Assembly (NCBI GenBank): GCA_030746295.1
Contig: JASLMY010000118.1
Coordinates: 1-14,604, forward strand
From: Alphaproteobacteria bacterium
GTDB taxonomy: Bacteria > Pseudomonadota > Alphaproteobacteria > GCA-2731375
Direction of reading: 5' to 3'
Length of the DNA: 14,604 nucleotides
Numbering within the stretch: position 1 is the first letter of the stretch; the number at the start of each line of letters is the position of its first letter. Below, piece after piece: positions 1 through 6,592 of this stretch. Under the pieces are notes generated by a model. It saw nothing but the letters and a program-made list of their open reading frames with translations, did no database searches and was not told where the DNA came from. Both the position numbers and the translations under genes were made by a program.

Positions 1-416
1 TCCGCCAGCCTGCCGCTGCGCCCTTCGAGGTCCCATTCGAACTCGATATCGGCGATCACCGGGTCGAGCTCGGTCTCGATGGTCGCGCCGTAGATGTTGA
101 AGACGGTATGGGGCTCCTGCTCCTCGCCGCCCAGGATCTTGAAGAGGACCTCTGCCTGTGCCTCGGTAATGGCTTTGTCCAGCACCACCTGGTAGACGCC
201 CTTGCCCTCGTGCACCGGCCCCGGCCAATGGTAGGCGCCGGCGAAGGTGATGCCGTCGAGACGGACCTCGCCGAAATAGCCCTCGTCGACCTGCATCGCT
301 TCCAGGCCCTGGCACGCGTCGTGCGTCGGTGGCGCGTTGAACTCGCACGGACAGCCGTAGTGGCAGTTGCAGTTGACCAGGCGCTTGCCCTTGAGCAGCC
401 AATCGACATAGGCCAT
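1..416 (-). CDS. DUF1326 family Cys-rich protein, partial (C-terminus off the window)
   Basis: The 138 visible residues match my memory of the DUF1326 family, whose biochemical role is unknown. The N-terminus carries a dense cysteine cluster, NCNCHYGCPCEF, with Cys16, Cys18, Cys22 and Cys24, then Cys35 after the APPTHDAC stretch. This suggests metal or redox chemistry, but that is inference. The rest is a mixed beta-rich sequence with no signal peptide or membrane segment. The ATG at 416 is preceded by a GGGGGAA ribosome-binding sequence about 5 bases upstream, and the Cys motif begins only 15 residues in, so this start is well placed. The gene diverges from the HPF gene across a 169-bp spacer. 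It reads out of the window at position 1, so the C-terminus and any partner genes are not visible. Confidence 0.82.
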   Translation of the reverse strand, partial: MAYVDWLLKGKRLVNCNCHYGCPCEFNAPPTHDACQGLEAMQVDEGYFGEVRLDGITFAGAYHWPGPVHEGKGVYQVVLDKAITEAQAEVLFKILGGEEQEPHTVFNIYGATIETELDPVIADIEFEWDLEGRSGRLA

Positions 417-585
417 TGAAGTTCCCCCATTTCAATTCCCCGGGGCCAGTGATCCGGCCCGCTTGACAGCGCGCGCCGACACCCCCCATATGCGCACGCT
501 TTGATCTAGCACATTTAGTGTGCCACTTGGGTCGATAACAGTGGTATCGAAAGAGTGGCGTATTTTCAGGGAACACCGAGGTAGC

Positions 586-1152
586 ATGGAAACGTTGTTG
601 GAGATCGTCTTCGAGGGCATCGATCCGTCGCCGGCGATCGAAAGCCTGATCCGCGAGGAGATGGACAAGCTGGAGCAGTATTTCGACCGCATCACCTCGG
701 CCCGGGTGGTCTTCGCAGCACCGCACCACGCGCATAACAAGGGCAACGTCTACGCCGTCCGCATCCACCTCGAGGTGCCGGGCCAGAAGGATCTCGCGAT
801 CAGCCGCAACCCCGGCGCCGACCACCGCCACGAGGACGCCTATCTCGTGGTTCGCGACGCCTTTCGGGCCGCCCGGCGACGGCTCAAGGACCGCACCAAG
901 AAGCAGCGCGGCAAGGTCAAGGTGCACGAGGCGCCGCCCACCGGCCGGGTCGCTCGGCTCTTCCCCGATGGCGGCTATGGCTTCATCGAGACCATCGACG
1001 AGCGCGAGGTCTACTTCCACCGCAACAGCGTCGTCACCGGCAGCTTCGACCGCCTGGCGGTCGGCGCCGAGGTCCGCTTCGCCGAGGAGATGGGCGAGGA
1101 CGGCCCGCAGGCCAGCACCGTCCACGTCCTCGGCAAGCGCCACCCGGGTTGA
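586..1152 (+). CDS. HPF/RaiA ribosome-associated protein fused to a C-terminal cold-shock domain
   Basis: This 188-residue protein has two domains. Residues about 1-110 look like the HPF/RaiA (sigma-54 modulation protein) fold, which binds the 30S decoding region and inactivates ribosomes in stationary phase. Features are the amphipathic start METLLEIVFEG, the helix IRLLEEEMDKL-like segment, and a basic second helix rich in Arg and Lys. Residues about 120-185 form a cold-shock domain with RNP-like motifs GYGFIET and VYFHRNSV, expected to bind single-stranded RNA. I chose ATG 586 because GAGG lies 4 bases upstream and the HPF fold begins there. An in-frame GTG at 520 would add 22 residues with no family similarity. 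The domain pairing differs from classic long HPF, where the tail is a dimerisation domain. It is a single gene, apparently unlinked to its neighbours. Confidence 0.85.
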   Translation: METLLEIVFEGIDPSPAIESLIREEMDKLEQYFDRITSARVVFAAPHHAHNKGNVYAVRIHLEVPGQKDLAISRNPGADHRHEDAYLVVRDAFRAARRRLKDRTKKQRGKVKVHEAPPTGRVARLFPDGGYGFIETIDEREVYFHRNSVVTGSFDRLAVGAEVRFAEEMGEDGPQASTVHVLGKRHPG

Positions 1153-1168
1153 GGCGCGCCGGCCCCGT

Positions 1169-1675
1169 TTATGCCGTCGCCGACGCGGGCCGCCAGCCCT
1201 TCTGCGCCAAGACCACCGAAGTTTCGATCTGGCGGTCGGGGACGGACCAGTAGCGCTTGAGGAGGGGGGCCACTTGGTCGTCTGGGACCAGCTCGAAGCC
1301 GTGCTTCAGGTAGAAGTCGATGGCCCATTCGGCGGCGGCCCAGGTGCCGATCAGCAGGGGCTTTTCGGTGGTCTCCTTCAGATAGGCCAGCAGGCGGGCG
1401 CCGATGCCGCGCCGGCGCGCCGCGGTGCGGACATAGGCGTGGCGGATCAGCGCCACCTCGGGAAGCGTCTGCAGGCCCATGACGCCCTCGACGGTGCCGG
1501 CCTCTTCCCAGCCGCAGAATTCGACGCCGGCGGCGATCTCGGTCGTGAGTTCCTCGGCCGGCATATAGGGGTCGTGGAAGCAGTCGGCAGGGATGACGCC
1601 GCGATAGGCCTCGGCGGCGTCGTTGACGATCTCCAGGATGACTTCGAAGTCGGCCGCGTCGAGACGGCGGATCAC
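1169..1675 (-). CDS. GNAT family N-acetyltransferase
   Basis: This 168-residue protein has the GNAT fold. The acetyl-CoA pyrophosphate-binding loop is visible as RRRGIGARLLAYLK (residues 87-100), preceded by the beta-4 strand VALIRHAYVRTAA. The late segment WAIDFYLKHGFELV is the usual GNAT motif B region. The acyl acceptor cannot be told from sequence. The start is GTG at 1675, because a strong AGGAGG lies 5 bases upstream and the family alignment begins at once with VIRRLDAADF. It begins 20 bp after the stop codon of the acyl-CoA ligase on the same strand, so the two are probably co-transcribed, with this gene second. Its 3' end meets the convergent HPF gene after 16 bp. Confidence 0.85.
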   Translation of the reverse strand: MIRRLDAADFEVILEIVNDAAEAYRGVIPADCFHDPYMPAEELTTEIAAGVEFCGWEEAGTVEGVMGLQTLPEVALIRHAYVRTAARRRGIGARLLAYLKETTEKPLLIGTWAAAEWAIDFYLKHGFELVPDDQVAPLLKRYWSVPDRQIETSVVLAQKGWRPASATA

Positions 1676-1680
1676 GGGCT

Positions 1681-1686
1681 CCTCCT
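1681..1686 (-). promoter_or_regulatory. Shine-Dalgarno site deciding the GTG start of the GNAT gene
   Basis: On the minus strand the sequence reads AGGAGG, inside a longer GGAGGAGGAG run, and ends 5 bases before the GTG at 1675. No in-frame ATG lies nearby, so this site fixes the non-ATG start. Confidence 0.7.
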
Positions 1687-1695
1687 CCGGCGCTC

Positions 1696-3246
1696 CTAGC
1701 GCCTGACGATGGTGTAGCCGACCGATTCCCGGTCCCAGGTCTGGGCCGTCACGCCAGCGGCGCGCAGCTCTTGCTTCTGGATCTTGCCGGTCGGCGTCTT
1801 CGGCAGCTCGGCTAGCTGCTCGATGAAGCGCGGCACCGCGTAGCGCGGCATCCGCTCGACGCAGTAGTCCAAGAGGGCGACGTTGTCGATCTCGGCTTCC
1901 GGGGCCGGCAGGATCAGGGCCTTGACCTCCTCCTCGCCGCCGGCGTCGGCGACCATGATGCCGACCACCGCGCTCTCGGCGATGTCGGGGTGGTTGTTGA
2001 GGACCTGCTCGATCTCGAAGGAGGAGATGTTCTCGGCCCGGCGGCGGATGCAGTCCTTGATCCGGTCGACGTAGTAGAGCCGGCCCTCTTCGTCGAAGCG
2101 GCCGGCATCGCCGCTGTGGAACCAGAGGTTGCGCCAGGCCTCGACCGTCTTCTCCGGCATCCGGTAGTAGCCGGCCATGAAGCAGCTCGCTTCCTTGGGC
2201 CGGACCACGATCTCGCCGACCTCGCCCTGAGGCATCGGCTCGTCGCTCTCGGGGTCGACGATCCCGACCTCGAAGAAGTCGTCGAGAATCCGGCCGGCGC
2301 AGCCCGGGGCGAGCGGGTCGTCGGCAGTACCATAGGCGGGGATGTTGCACTCGGTCATGCCGAAACCCTGGACGATCTCGAGGCCGAAGCGCTTCTCGAA
2401 GGCCTCGCCCCATTCGGCCGCGATCGGCACCGCCATGATCTTGCGCAGCGGGTTGTCGGCGTCGTCGGGGCGCTTGGGCGTGCGGAAGATGAACTCCGGC
2501 ATGACGCCCAAGGCGTTGGTCAGTGTAGCGCCGGCGGAGCGGACCTCGTCGAGCCAACGGTTGGGGCTGAAACGCTCGACAATGTGCACATGCGCCCCCG
2601 CGATCAGCGAGCCCAGCAGTTGCATGCCGAGGCCGAGCAGGTAGCAGTGGCCGTGCGGCATCAGCACGCCCTTGGCCGGGCCGGTGGTGCCGGAGGTGTA
2701 CATGATGAGGGCGATGTCGGCCGGTTTCGGTTCGACCAGTACCCCGGCGCCCGTCGCCGGCAGTTGGGCGAAGGCCTCGAAGCTCATGGCGGTGCCGTGG
2801 CGAAGCGCGCCGGGCAGGACATCGGGAACGGCGCCGGCGACGGAGACCACCGCCTCGGGCGCTGCGGCGGCGGCCTCGACCTGGGCGAAGGCGTTGGCCA
2901 GCACGGCGTCGACGAAGACCACGCGCGGTTCCGAGTTCTGCACCTGGTGCTGCAGAAAGGCACCCTTCAGCTCGGTGTTGAGGGGCACGAAGATGGCGCC
3001 GAGCTTCACCGTCGCCAGCATCAGCCACAGGAACTCGATGCGGTTCTTCAACAGGGCCAGGACCCGGTCGCCGGGCCCGACGCCGAGGCCGGCCAAAATG
3101 CGGGCGAGCCGCGTCGATTCCTCGTCGAAGCCGGCATAGGTGAGGCTGGTGCCGTGCTCGAAGGAGATGAACTCCCGATCGCCATAGCGCCGGGCCTGAC
3201 GGCGCACCAGGTCGACCAGCGTCCAGTTGGTCTTGTCCTCAGGCAT
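1696..3246 (-). CDS. AMP-forming acyl-CoA ligase, CaiC-like
   Basis: This is a complete 516-residue member of the ANL (AMP-binding) superfamily. It activates a carboxylic acid with ATP to an acyl-AMP, then transfers it to CoA. Core motifs in order are the P-loop YTSGTTGPAKG (residues 183-193), GFGMTE (294-299), HSGD with the ribose-binding Asp (377-380), the hinge RIK at 395-397, and the C-terminal catalytic lysine in PTGKIQK (Lys488). GFGMTECN and the overall length resemble crotonobetaine/carnitine-CoA ligases and related ATP-dependent acyl-CoA ligases, but the substrate cannot be assigned. The start at 3246 gives MPEDKTNWTL, a normal family N-terminus. Longer in-frame starts run into the promoter region of the divergent nrtS-like gene and look non-coding. 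A GNAT gene follows after 20 bp. Confidence 0.9.
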   Translation of the reverse strand: MPEDKTNWTLVDLVRRQARRYGDREFISFEHGTSLTYAGFDEESTRLARILAGLGVGPGDRVLALLKNRIEFLWLMLATVKLGAIFVPLNTELKGAFLQHQVQNSEPRVVFVDAVLANAFAQVEAAAAAPEAVVSVAGAVPDVLPGALRHGTAMSFEAFAQLPATGAGVLVEPKPADIALIMYTSGTTGPAKGVLMPHGHCYLLGLGMQLLGSLIAGAHVHIVERFSPNRWLDEVRSAGATLTNALGVMPEFIFRTPKRPDDADNPLRKIMAVPIAAEWGEAFEKRFGLEIVQGFGMTECNIPAYGTADDPLAPGCAGRILDDFFEVGIVDPESDEPMPQGEVGEIVVRPKEASCFMAGYYRMPEKTVEAWRNLWFHSGDAGRFDEEGRLYYVDRIKDCIRRRAENISSFEIEQVLNNHPDIAESAVVGIMVADAGGEEEVKALILPAPEAEIDNVALLDYCVERMPRYAVPRFIEQLAELPKTPTGKIQKQELRAAGVTAQTWDRESVGYTIVRR

Positions 3247-3373
3247 GCTCTCTAGCGTTTCTTGTCGTCGTCCATCGGGTGCGTTCTTCCGGCGATGATG
3301 CCACAGCTCCAGGAGGGCCACCAACCGCCGCAGGGGTGGCCCCGGCCTTGTTCGCGCCAGTTTCGATCTCCGA

Positions 3374-3379
3374 TATAGT
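3374..3379 (+). promoter_or_regulatory. Candidate -10 element for the NrtS-type gene
   Basis: TATAGT matches the sigma-70 -10 consensus at five of six positions in an otherwise GC-rich divergent spacer, about 30 bp before the ATG at 3410. No convincing -35 box lies at 16-18 bp spacing; the nearest candidate, TTGTTC at 3348-3353, is 20 bp away. The call is weak. Confidence 0.3.
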
Positions 3380-3409
3380 GCCGGTCGATCAGGCTGGGGA
3401 GCGTCGGCA

Positions 3410-3691
3410 ATGTCGAGACGAGAGGGATCCGTCGAGATGGTCAGTATCGTACGGCTGGCCTGCTCGAACGGGGTGCCGAGATACGCGCTCATCATCGCCA
3501 TCGTCGTCGGCACCATCCTCAATCTGATCAATCAGGGCGACGTGCTGATCCAGGGCGGCGAGGTCGATTTCGTTAAGCTCGGCTTGACCTACTGCGTGCC
3601 GTATTTGGTCTCGACCTACGGCTCGGTGATGGCGCAGCGGCGAATTCTGCTCGCTGGTCTCGGGAAGCCGACCGATGCGCCCGCCGACTGA
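3410..3691 (+). CDS. nrtS: NrtS-type small nitrate/nitrite transporter
   Basis: This 93-residue protein has two hydrophobic helices. The first runs about residues 24-40 (PRYALIIAIVVGTILNLINQGD). The second runs about 56-73 (FVKLGLTYCVPYLVSTYGSV). The GTILNLINQGD and TYCVPYLVSTYG signatures match my recollection of the NrtS family, small two-helix proteins described in cyanobacteria and other bacteria as nitrate/nitrite transporters that probably act as oligomers. The first ATG (3410) gives a polar lead of about 20 residues. A second in-frame ATG at 3437, after GAGGGATCC, is an equally possible start and would give 84 residues. No nitrate reductase or assimilation gene is adjacent. It lies between a divergent acyl-CoA ligase and the sulfur module, and its cargo here is inferred from the family only. 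Confidence 0.72.
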   Translation: MSRREGSVEMVSIVRLACSNGVPRYALIIAIVVGTILNLINQGDVLIQGGEVDFVKLGLTYCVPYLVSTYGSVMAQRRILLAGLGKPTDAPAD

Positions 3692-3731
3692 GCACGCGCC
3701 GCCGACCGCCACGGCTCGGCCAAGAGAGCGT

Positions 3732-3760
3732 TTGTATATCCATAGGAATTTTGTGAGAAT
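3732..3760 (+). promoter_or_regulatory. Candidate extended -10 promoter of the dsrE-tusA-sqr-DUF1641 unit
   Basis: A local AT-rich patch stands out in the GC-rich spacer. TTGTAT (3732-3737) as a -35 box lies 17 bp from GAGAAT (3755-3760) as a -10 box. The -10 is preceded by TG one base upstream, the extended -10 pattern. The ATG of the DsrE-like gene is 45 bp downstream. It matches the consensus only partly, and no operator with clear dyad symmetry was found. Confidence 0.35.
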
Positions 3761-3804
3761 TCGACTACTGAACGGCTGATCATGCCGGGTCGAGGACGGA
3801 AGTA

Positions 3805-4203
3805 ATGGCGGCAGCACCCCTGTTCATCCTGTTGGCTTCGCGCGAGCACGAAAAGATACAGTTGGCGGGGATGACGGCGTCGCTGGCCGCGGTGTCGGAT
3901 CGGCCGGTCCAGGTCCTGGTCTCCATGGGCGCGCTGTTGGCCTTCGAGAAAGGGCTGGAGCCCAAGGCCAGGTATCGGGGCAGCGCGTTTTCCGATGCCA
4001 TGCTGGAGAAAGGCGTGCCCGATGCGATCGAGCTCTTCGAGCAGGGCAAGATGCTGGGCGAGTTGCAGATGTATGCCTGCTCGATGGCGTTGGACGTCCA
4101 GGGCTGGACGCTCGACGCCCTGGCCGAGGATCTGTTCGACGAGGCGATCGGCCTGACCAAGTTCCTCTCCGATGCCGAGACGGGCGAGTTGGTCGTGCTC
4201 TAG
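3805..4203 (+). CDS. DsrE/DsrF-like sulfur carrier protein
   Basis: This 132-residue soluble protein fits the DsrE/F-like fold. It opens with a short hydrophobic strand, PLFILLAS, then a helix with REHEKIQLAGMTASLAA. A glycine-rich strand, VQVLVSMGALLAF, follows. The single cysteine, Cys92, sits in LQMYACSMALDV, the usual site for the persulfide-carrying cysteine in this family. It lacks the membrane helices of DsrE2. In sulfur oxidisers such proteins pass sulfane sulfur to or from TusA, which fits the tusA gene 18 bp downstream. The start has GGACGGAAG just upstream. It is the first gene of a four-gene unit with tusA, an sqr-like gene and DUF1641. Its exact donor and acceptor are not visible, and it should not be equated with the DsrE subunit of DsrEFH. 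Confidence 0.82.
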   Translation: MAAAPLFILLASREHEKIQLAGMTASLAAVSDRPVQVLVSMGALLAFEKGLEPKARYRGSAFSDAMLEKGVPDAIELFEQGKMLGELQMYACSMALDVQGWTLDALAEDLFDEAIGLTKFLSDAETGELVVL

Positions 4204-4221
4204 AGCGACAAGCGGTGAAAC

Positions 4222-4452
4222 ATGGCTAAGAAGCAAACCATCGATGCACGCGGCGCCTATTGTCCGGGCCCTCTGTTGGAGTTGATCGCTGGGCTGAAGC
4301 TCATCGAGGTCGGCGACGAGATCGAGGTCTGGTCCTCCGATCAAGGCTCGGCCAAGGATATTCCGGAATGGGTCGCAAAGGTCGGGCACGAAATGGGTGC
4401 CGTCACGGAATGTGAGGGTTATACGAGCCTCTGCGTCAAGAAGGTGAAGTAG
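4222..4452 (+). CDS. tusA: TusA-family sulfur carrier protein
   Basis: This complete 76-residue TusA/SirA-like protein holds the family's N-terminal CPxP motif as CPGP at residues 14-17, with Cys14 the expected persulfide-bearing residue. The preceding IDARGAYCPGPLLEL is typical. The second half, IEVWSSDQGSAKDIPEW, is also characteristic and is followed by two extra cysteines, Cys64 and Cys71. In sulfur oxidisers TusA shuttles sulfane sulfur in the cytoplasm toward rDsr or the sHdr complex; in other bacteria it serves tRNA thiolation. Placement between a DsrE-like protein and an Sqr-like flavoprotein favours the oxidation role. It sits 18 bp after the DsrE-like stop, with only a weak ribosome-binding sequence (AGCGGTGAA), which may mean translation is coupled to the upstream gene. 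Confidence 0.92.
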   Translation: MAKKQTIDARGAYCPGPLLELIAGLKLIEVGDEIEVWSSDQGSAKDIPEWVAKVGHEMGAVTECEGYTSLCVKKVK

Positions 4453-4541
4453 GCGATTACGGGGGCCGCGCGAAGCGGACACGGGGGGGGCCCGGGCAAC
4501 CTTTGTCCGAAGGATAACAACGTGGATGGGAGGGAGTTGAA

Positions 4542-5681
4542 ATGACCAAGCGAATTCTCATAGTCGGCGGCGGCTTGGCCGGCACGATCGTCGCCAACGG
4601 GGCCTGTCGTCAGTTGAGCAAGGAATTGCGCAGCGGTGACGTTTCGATCACGATGATCGGGGCGACGGATACCCATCTCTACCAGCCCGGACTTCTCTAC
4701 CTGCCCTTTGGCCGAGCCCGTGAGGCCGAGCTCTTCCGCGACCAGCGCAAGGTGTTGGACCGCCGGGTCCACTTTTTCGTCGACCCCGCGACCAAAATCG
4801 ACGTCGATGCCAATCAGGTGACGACGGAATCCGGCAAGACCTACGGCTACGATTACCTGGTTCTGGCCACCGGCTCGCGCATCGTGCCTTCGGACATCCC
4901 CGGCATGGCGGAAGGGGCGCAATGGTTCTACGACCTCGACGGCGCCAAACGGATGCGTGACGCGCTCGAGGCCTTCGAGGGCGGCAAGGTGGTTGTCAAC
5001 GTCAGCGCGCCGCACAAGTGCCCGGTGGCGCCGCTCGAGATCACCTTCATGATGTACGAGTATTTCCAGGCTCGCGGCCTCATGGACAAGACCGAGATCA
5101 CCTATACCTACCCCATCGGTCGCCTGCACGCGTTGGAGCCGGTGGCGCTTTGGGCGCAGCCGGAGTTCGACAAATACGGCATTAAGTACGAGACCTTCTT
5201 CAACACCAAGGCCGTCGATCCGGAGGCCAAGACGATCGAATCGGAAGAGGGCAGCACGCTCCCTTATGATTTGCTGGTGGCGATCCCGCCGCACCGCGGC
5301 GCCCAGGTGATCGAGGACTCTGACCTCGGTGCCGGCGGCTGGGTGCCGACCGACCGCGTCAGCCTGCATCGGGAAGGCTCGGACAACGTCTTCGTGGTCG
5401 GCGACACCACCAACATTCCGATCTCCAAGGCGGGCTCGACGGCGCATTTCGAGGCCGACACGATGATCGACAACCTGGTCTCGCTGGTCACCGAGGGCCG
5501 GATGGCGCGGAACTACGACGGTAAGGTCTTCTGCTTCGTCGAGACCGGCATGGATTCGGGCACCTACGTCTGGTTCAACTACGAGACGCCGCCCAACCCG
5601 GGGCCGCCCTCGCAAATGATCCATTGGTTCAAGCTGGCCTACAACCGACTCTACTGGCTGTCGGCTCGCGGGCTCTTGTAG
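4542..5681 (+). CDS. sqr: Sulfide:quinone oxidoreductase-like FAD flavoprotein
   Basis: This 379-residue flavoprotein has an N-terminal FAD-binding Rossmann motif, GGGLAGTIVANG (residues 9-20). The second family motif, LVLATGSR, is at 106-113. The FAD-contacting VFVVGDTTNIP is at 283-293. Two cysteines are placed as the conserved redox pair of sulfide:quinone oxidoreductases: Cys160 in APHKCPVAP and Cys331 in VFCFVETG. The only other cysteine, Cys22, lies in the first helix, so the third Cys of some Sqr types is absent. The C-terminus, MIHWFKLAYNRLYWLSARGLL-like, is aromatic and amphipathic, as expected for a monotopic membrane anchor. Such enzymes oxidise sulfide to polysulfide and reduce quinone. 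Start ATG 4542 follows GGGAGGGAG. Its electron donor could be another sulfane compound. The sqr subtype is not determined. Confidence 0.82.
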   Translation: MTKRILIVGGGLAGTIVANGACRQLSKELRSGDVSITMIGATDTHLYQPGLLYLPFGRAREAELFRDQRKVLDRRVHFFVDPATKIDVDANQVTTESGKTYGYDYLVLATGSRIVPSDIPGMAEGAQWFYDLDGAKRMRDALEAFEGGKVVVNVSAPHKCPVAPLEITFMMYEYFQARGLMDKTEITYTYPIGRLHALEPVALWAQPEFDKYGIKYETFFNTKAVDPEAKTIESEEGSTLPYDLLVAIPPHRGAQVIEDSDLGAGGWVPTDRVSLHREGSDNVFVVGDTTNIPISKAGSTAHFEADTMIDNLVSLVTEGRMARNYDGKVFCFVETGMDSGTYVWFNYETPPNPGPPSQMIHWFKLAYNRLYWLSARGLL

Positions 5682-5692
5682 GGAGGCAGGTC

Positions 5693-6211
5693 ATGAACGA
5701 TCAAGTCAGCCGGCCTAATACCCCCGGCGAGCTCGAGCGCCTGGTCACCGCCGCCGGTGATGCGCTGACCGACAACATGGTGGAGCGCCTGGTCGAGGCG
5801 CTCGCCAACAGCCTCGAGGTTCTCGACCGACTCAACGACGAGGAGACCCGCGACGCGGTGCACTGCGTCTTCGACGAGATGACGGCACTACATCGCACCG
5901 GTGGCCTGAAGGGGGTCTTCGAGACGCTGCAGCTCCTGGCCGCGATGCGCAACGCGATGACCGACAGCATGGTCGAGCGGTTGGCCCACTTCGTCGAGCA
6001 GATGGTCAACAACCTCGCCAACGAGGAGGTAGCGGAGCTGGCGAGCGCGGCCACGGACGCGGTCCACAGCTCGATCGACGAGATGGCCGGCTACCAGCCG
6101 CCGGGCGGCATGATGGCGACGCTCAAGATGCTGGGCGAGCCCGAGACCCAGGTCTCGCTCCGCTTCCTGATCACGGTCGCGGGCAAGATGAAGGAGAAGG
6201 GTGCGGGCTAG
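5693..6211 (+). CDS. DUF1641 family protein
   Basis: This 172-residue, all-helical soluble protein carries the DUF1641 signature around GGLKGVFETLQLLAAMRNAMTD-type sequence near residues 67-88. No catalytic motif or cofactor site is seen, and the family's biochemistry is not established. The chain contains two related halves: TDNMVERLVEAL (about residues 26-37) recurs as TDSMVERLAHFV (about 87-98). Each is followed by a charged helix and an IDEM/FDEM segment ending in GGL or GGM. ATG 5693 is preceded by GGGAGGCAGGTC, a good ribosome-binding site, 11 bp after the sqr stop codon. As I recall, DUF1641 genes often accompany Sqr-type flavoproteins, so a role as an Sqr partner or scaffold is a reasonable inference. 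It ends the four-gene unit. Confidence 0.8.
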   Translation: MNDQVSRPNTPGELERLVTAAGDALTDNMVERLVEALANSLEVLDRLNDEETRDAVHCVFDEMTALHRTGGLKGVFETLQLLAAMRNAMTDSMVERLAHFVEQMVNNLANEEVAELASAATDAVHSSIDEMAGYQPPGGMMATLKMLGEPETQVSLRFLITVAGKMKEKGAG

Positions 6212-6280
6212 CGGGGATCCGCGCCTGCGATGCTTGCGGCGGGGCGATAATCACCTGATTTGCGCGTCGGACCTCGGTGG

Positions 6281-6364
6281 CGTCATCGCGAGCGGAGCGA
6301 CGCAATCCAGTACTCGAGCCGATTTCCTGGATTGCTTCGTCGGCTTCGCCTCCTCGCGACGACG
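6281..6364. repeat. Palindromic intergenic repeat, type 1 (REP-like)
   Basis: Two long inverted arms, 6281-6310 and 6327-6364, flank a 16-bp spacer. The innermost 8 bp (CAATCCAG / CTGGATTG) pair perfectly. The outer parts (CGTCATCGCGAGC against a right arm ending CTCGCGACGACG) pair with a short insertion. The CGTCATCGCGAGC...GCAATCCAG sequence resembles dispersed intergenic repeats that I recall from many alphaproteobacterial genomes. It lies between the convergent ends of DUF1641 and aprA, so it may also work as a bidirectional transcription or RNA-stability barrier. Copy number elsewhere cannot be seen here. Confidence 0.7.
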
Positions 6365-6452
6365 GCGGGAAAGTCGGCCCGAGGGCTCGCGGGTACAAGT
6401 CCGACGCGGATGACTTGACGAGGATCTTTCGGGTCAAGCACCGTCAACATCA

Positions 6453-6540
6453 CCGTCACTCCCGCGGAAGCAGGAGTCCGGGATCGAGTCGGCTTCCTGG
6501 ATTCCGGATCGGCGCTCACGCGCCATCCGGAATGGCGATT
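6453..6540. repeat. Palindromic intergenic repeat, type 2, with a strong hairpin
   Basis: The segment begins CCGTCACTCCCGCGGAAGC and continues to a near-perfect hairpin. ATTCCGGAT (6501-6509) pairs with ATCCGGAAT (6525-6533), and GGCGC (6511-6515) pairs with GCGCC (6520-6524). This makes 14 bp with a single bulged C and a TCAC loop. The opening resembles the dispersed 'CGTCATTCCCGCG' class of alphaproteobacterial intergenic repeats, of which this looks like a degraded copy. No T-run follows on either strand, so it is not a canonical intrinsic terminator. Bases 6212-6280 and 6365-6452 of this spacer show nothing I can assign. Confidence 0.6.
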
Positions 6541-6592
6541 CCTTCACAAGGATCAATTCAAGCGCTTGCCGGGAATTCTCGCTCGGCTCCGC

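Noticed and set aside
463..492. Sigma-70 promoter for the HPF gene with a perfect TTGACA
   Set aside because: The sequence 17-18 bp downstream (CCATAT / CATATG) is a poor -10 match, so TTGACA alone was not called.
1990..3255. A 421-codon plus-strand frame
   Set aside because: It is the opposite strand of the acyl-CoA ligase, which has all ANL motifs in order. The translation is low-complexity with no recognisable domain.
4461..4520. Terminator or regulatory RNA between tusA and the sqr-like gene
   Set aside because: Only very short stems (4 bp) and a G-run are present, with no T-tract, and the genes are co-directional.
4419..5624. A 401-codon minus-strand frame across the sqr-like gene
   Set aside because: It is antisense to a flavoprotein with clear FAD motifs. 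Composition is Arg/Val/His-rich, typical of shadow frames.
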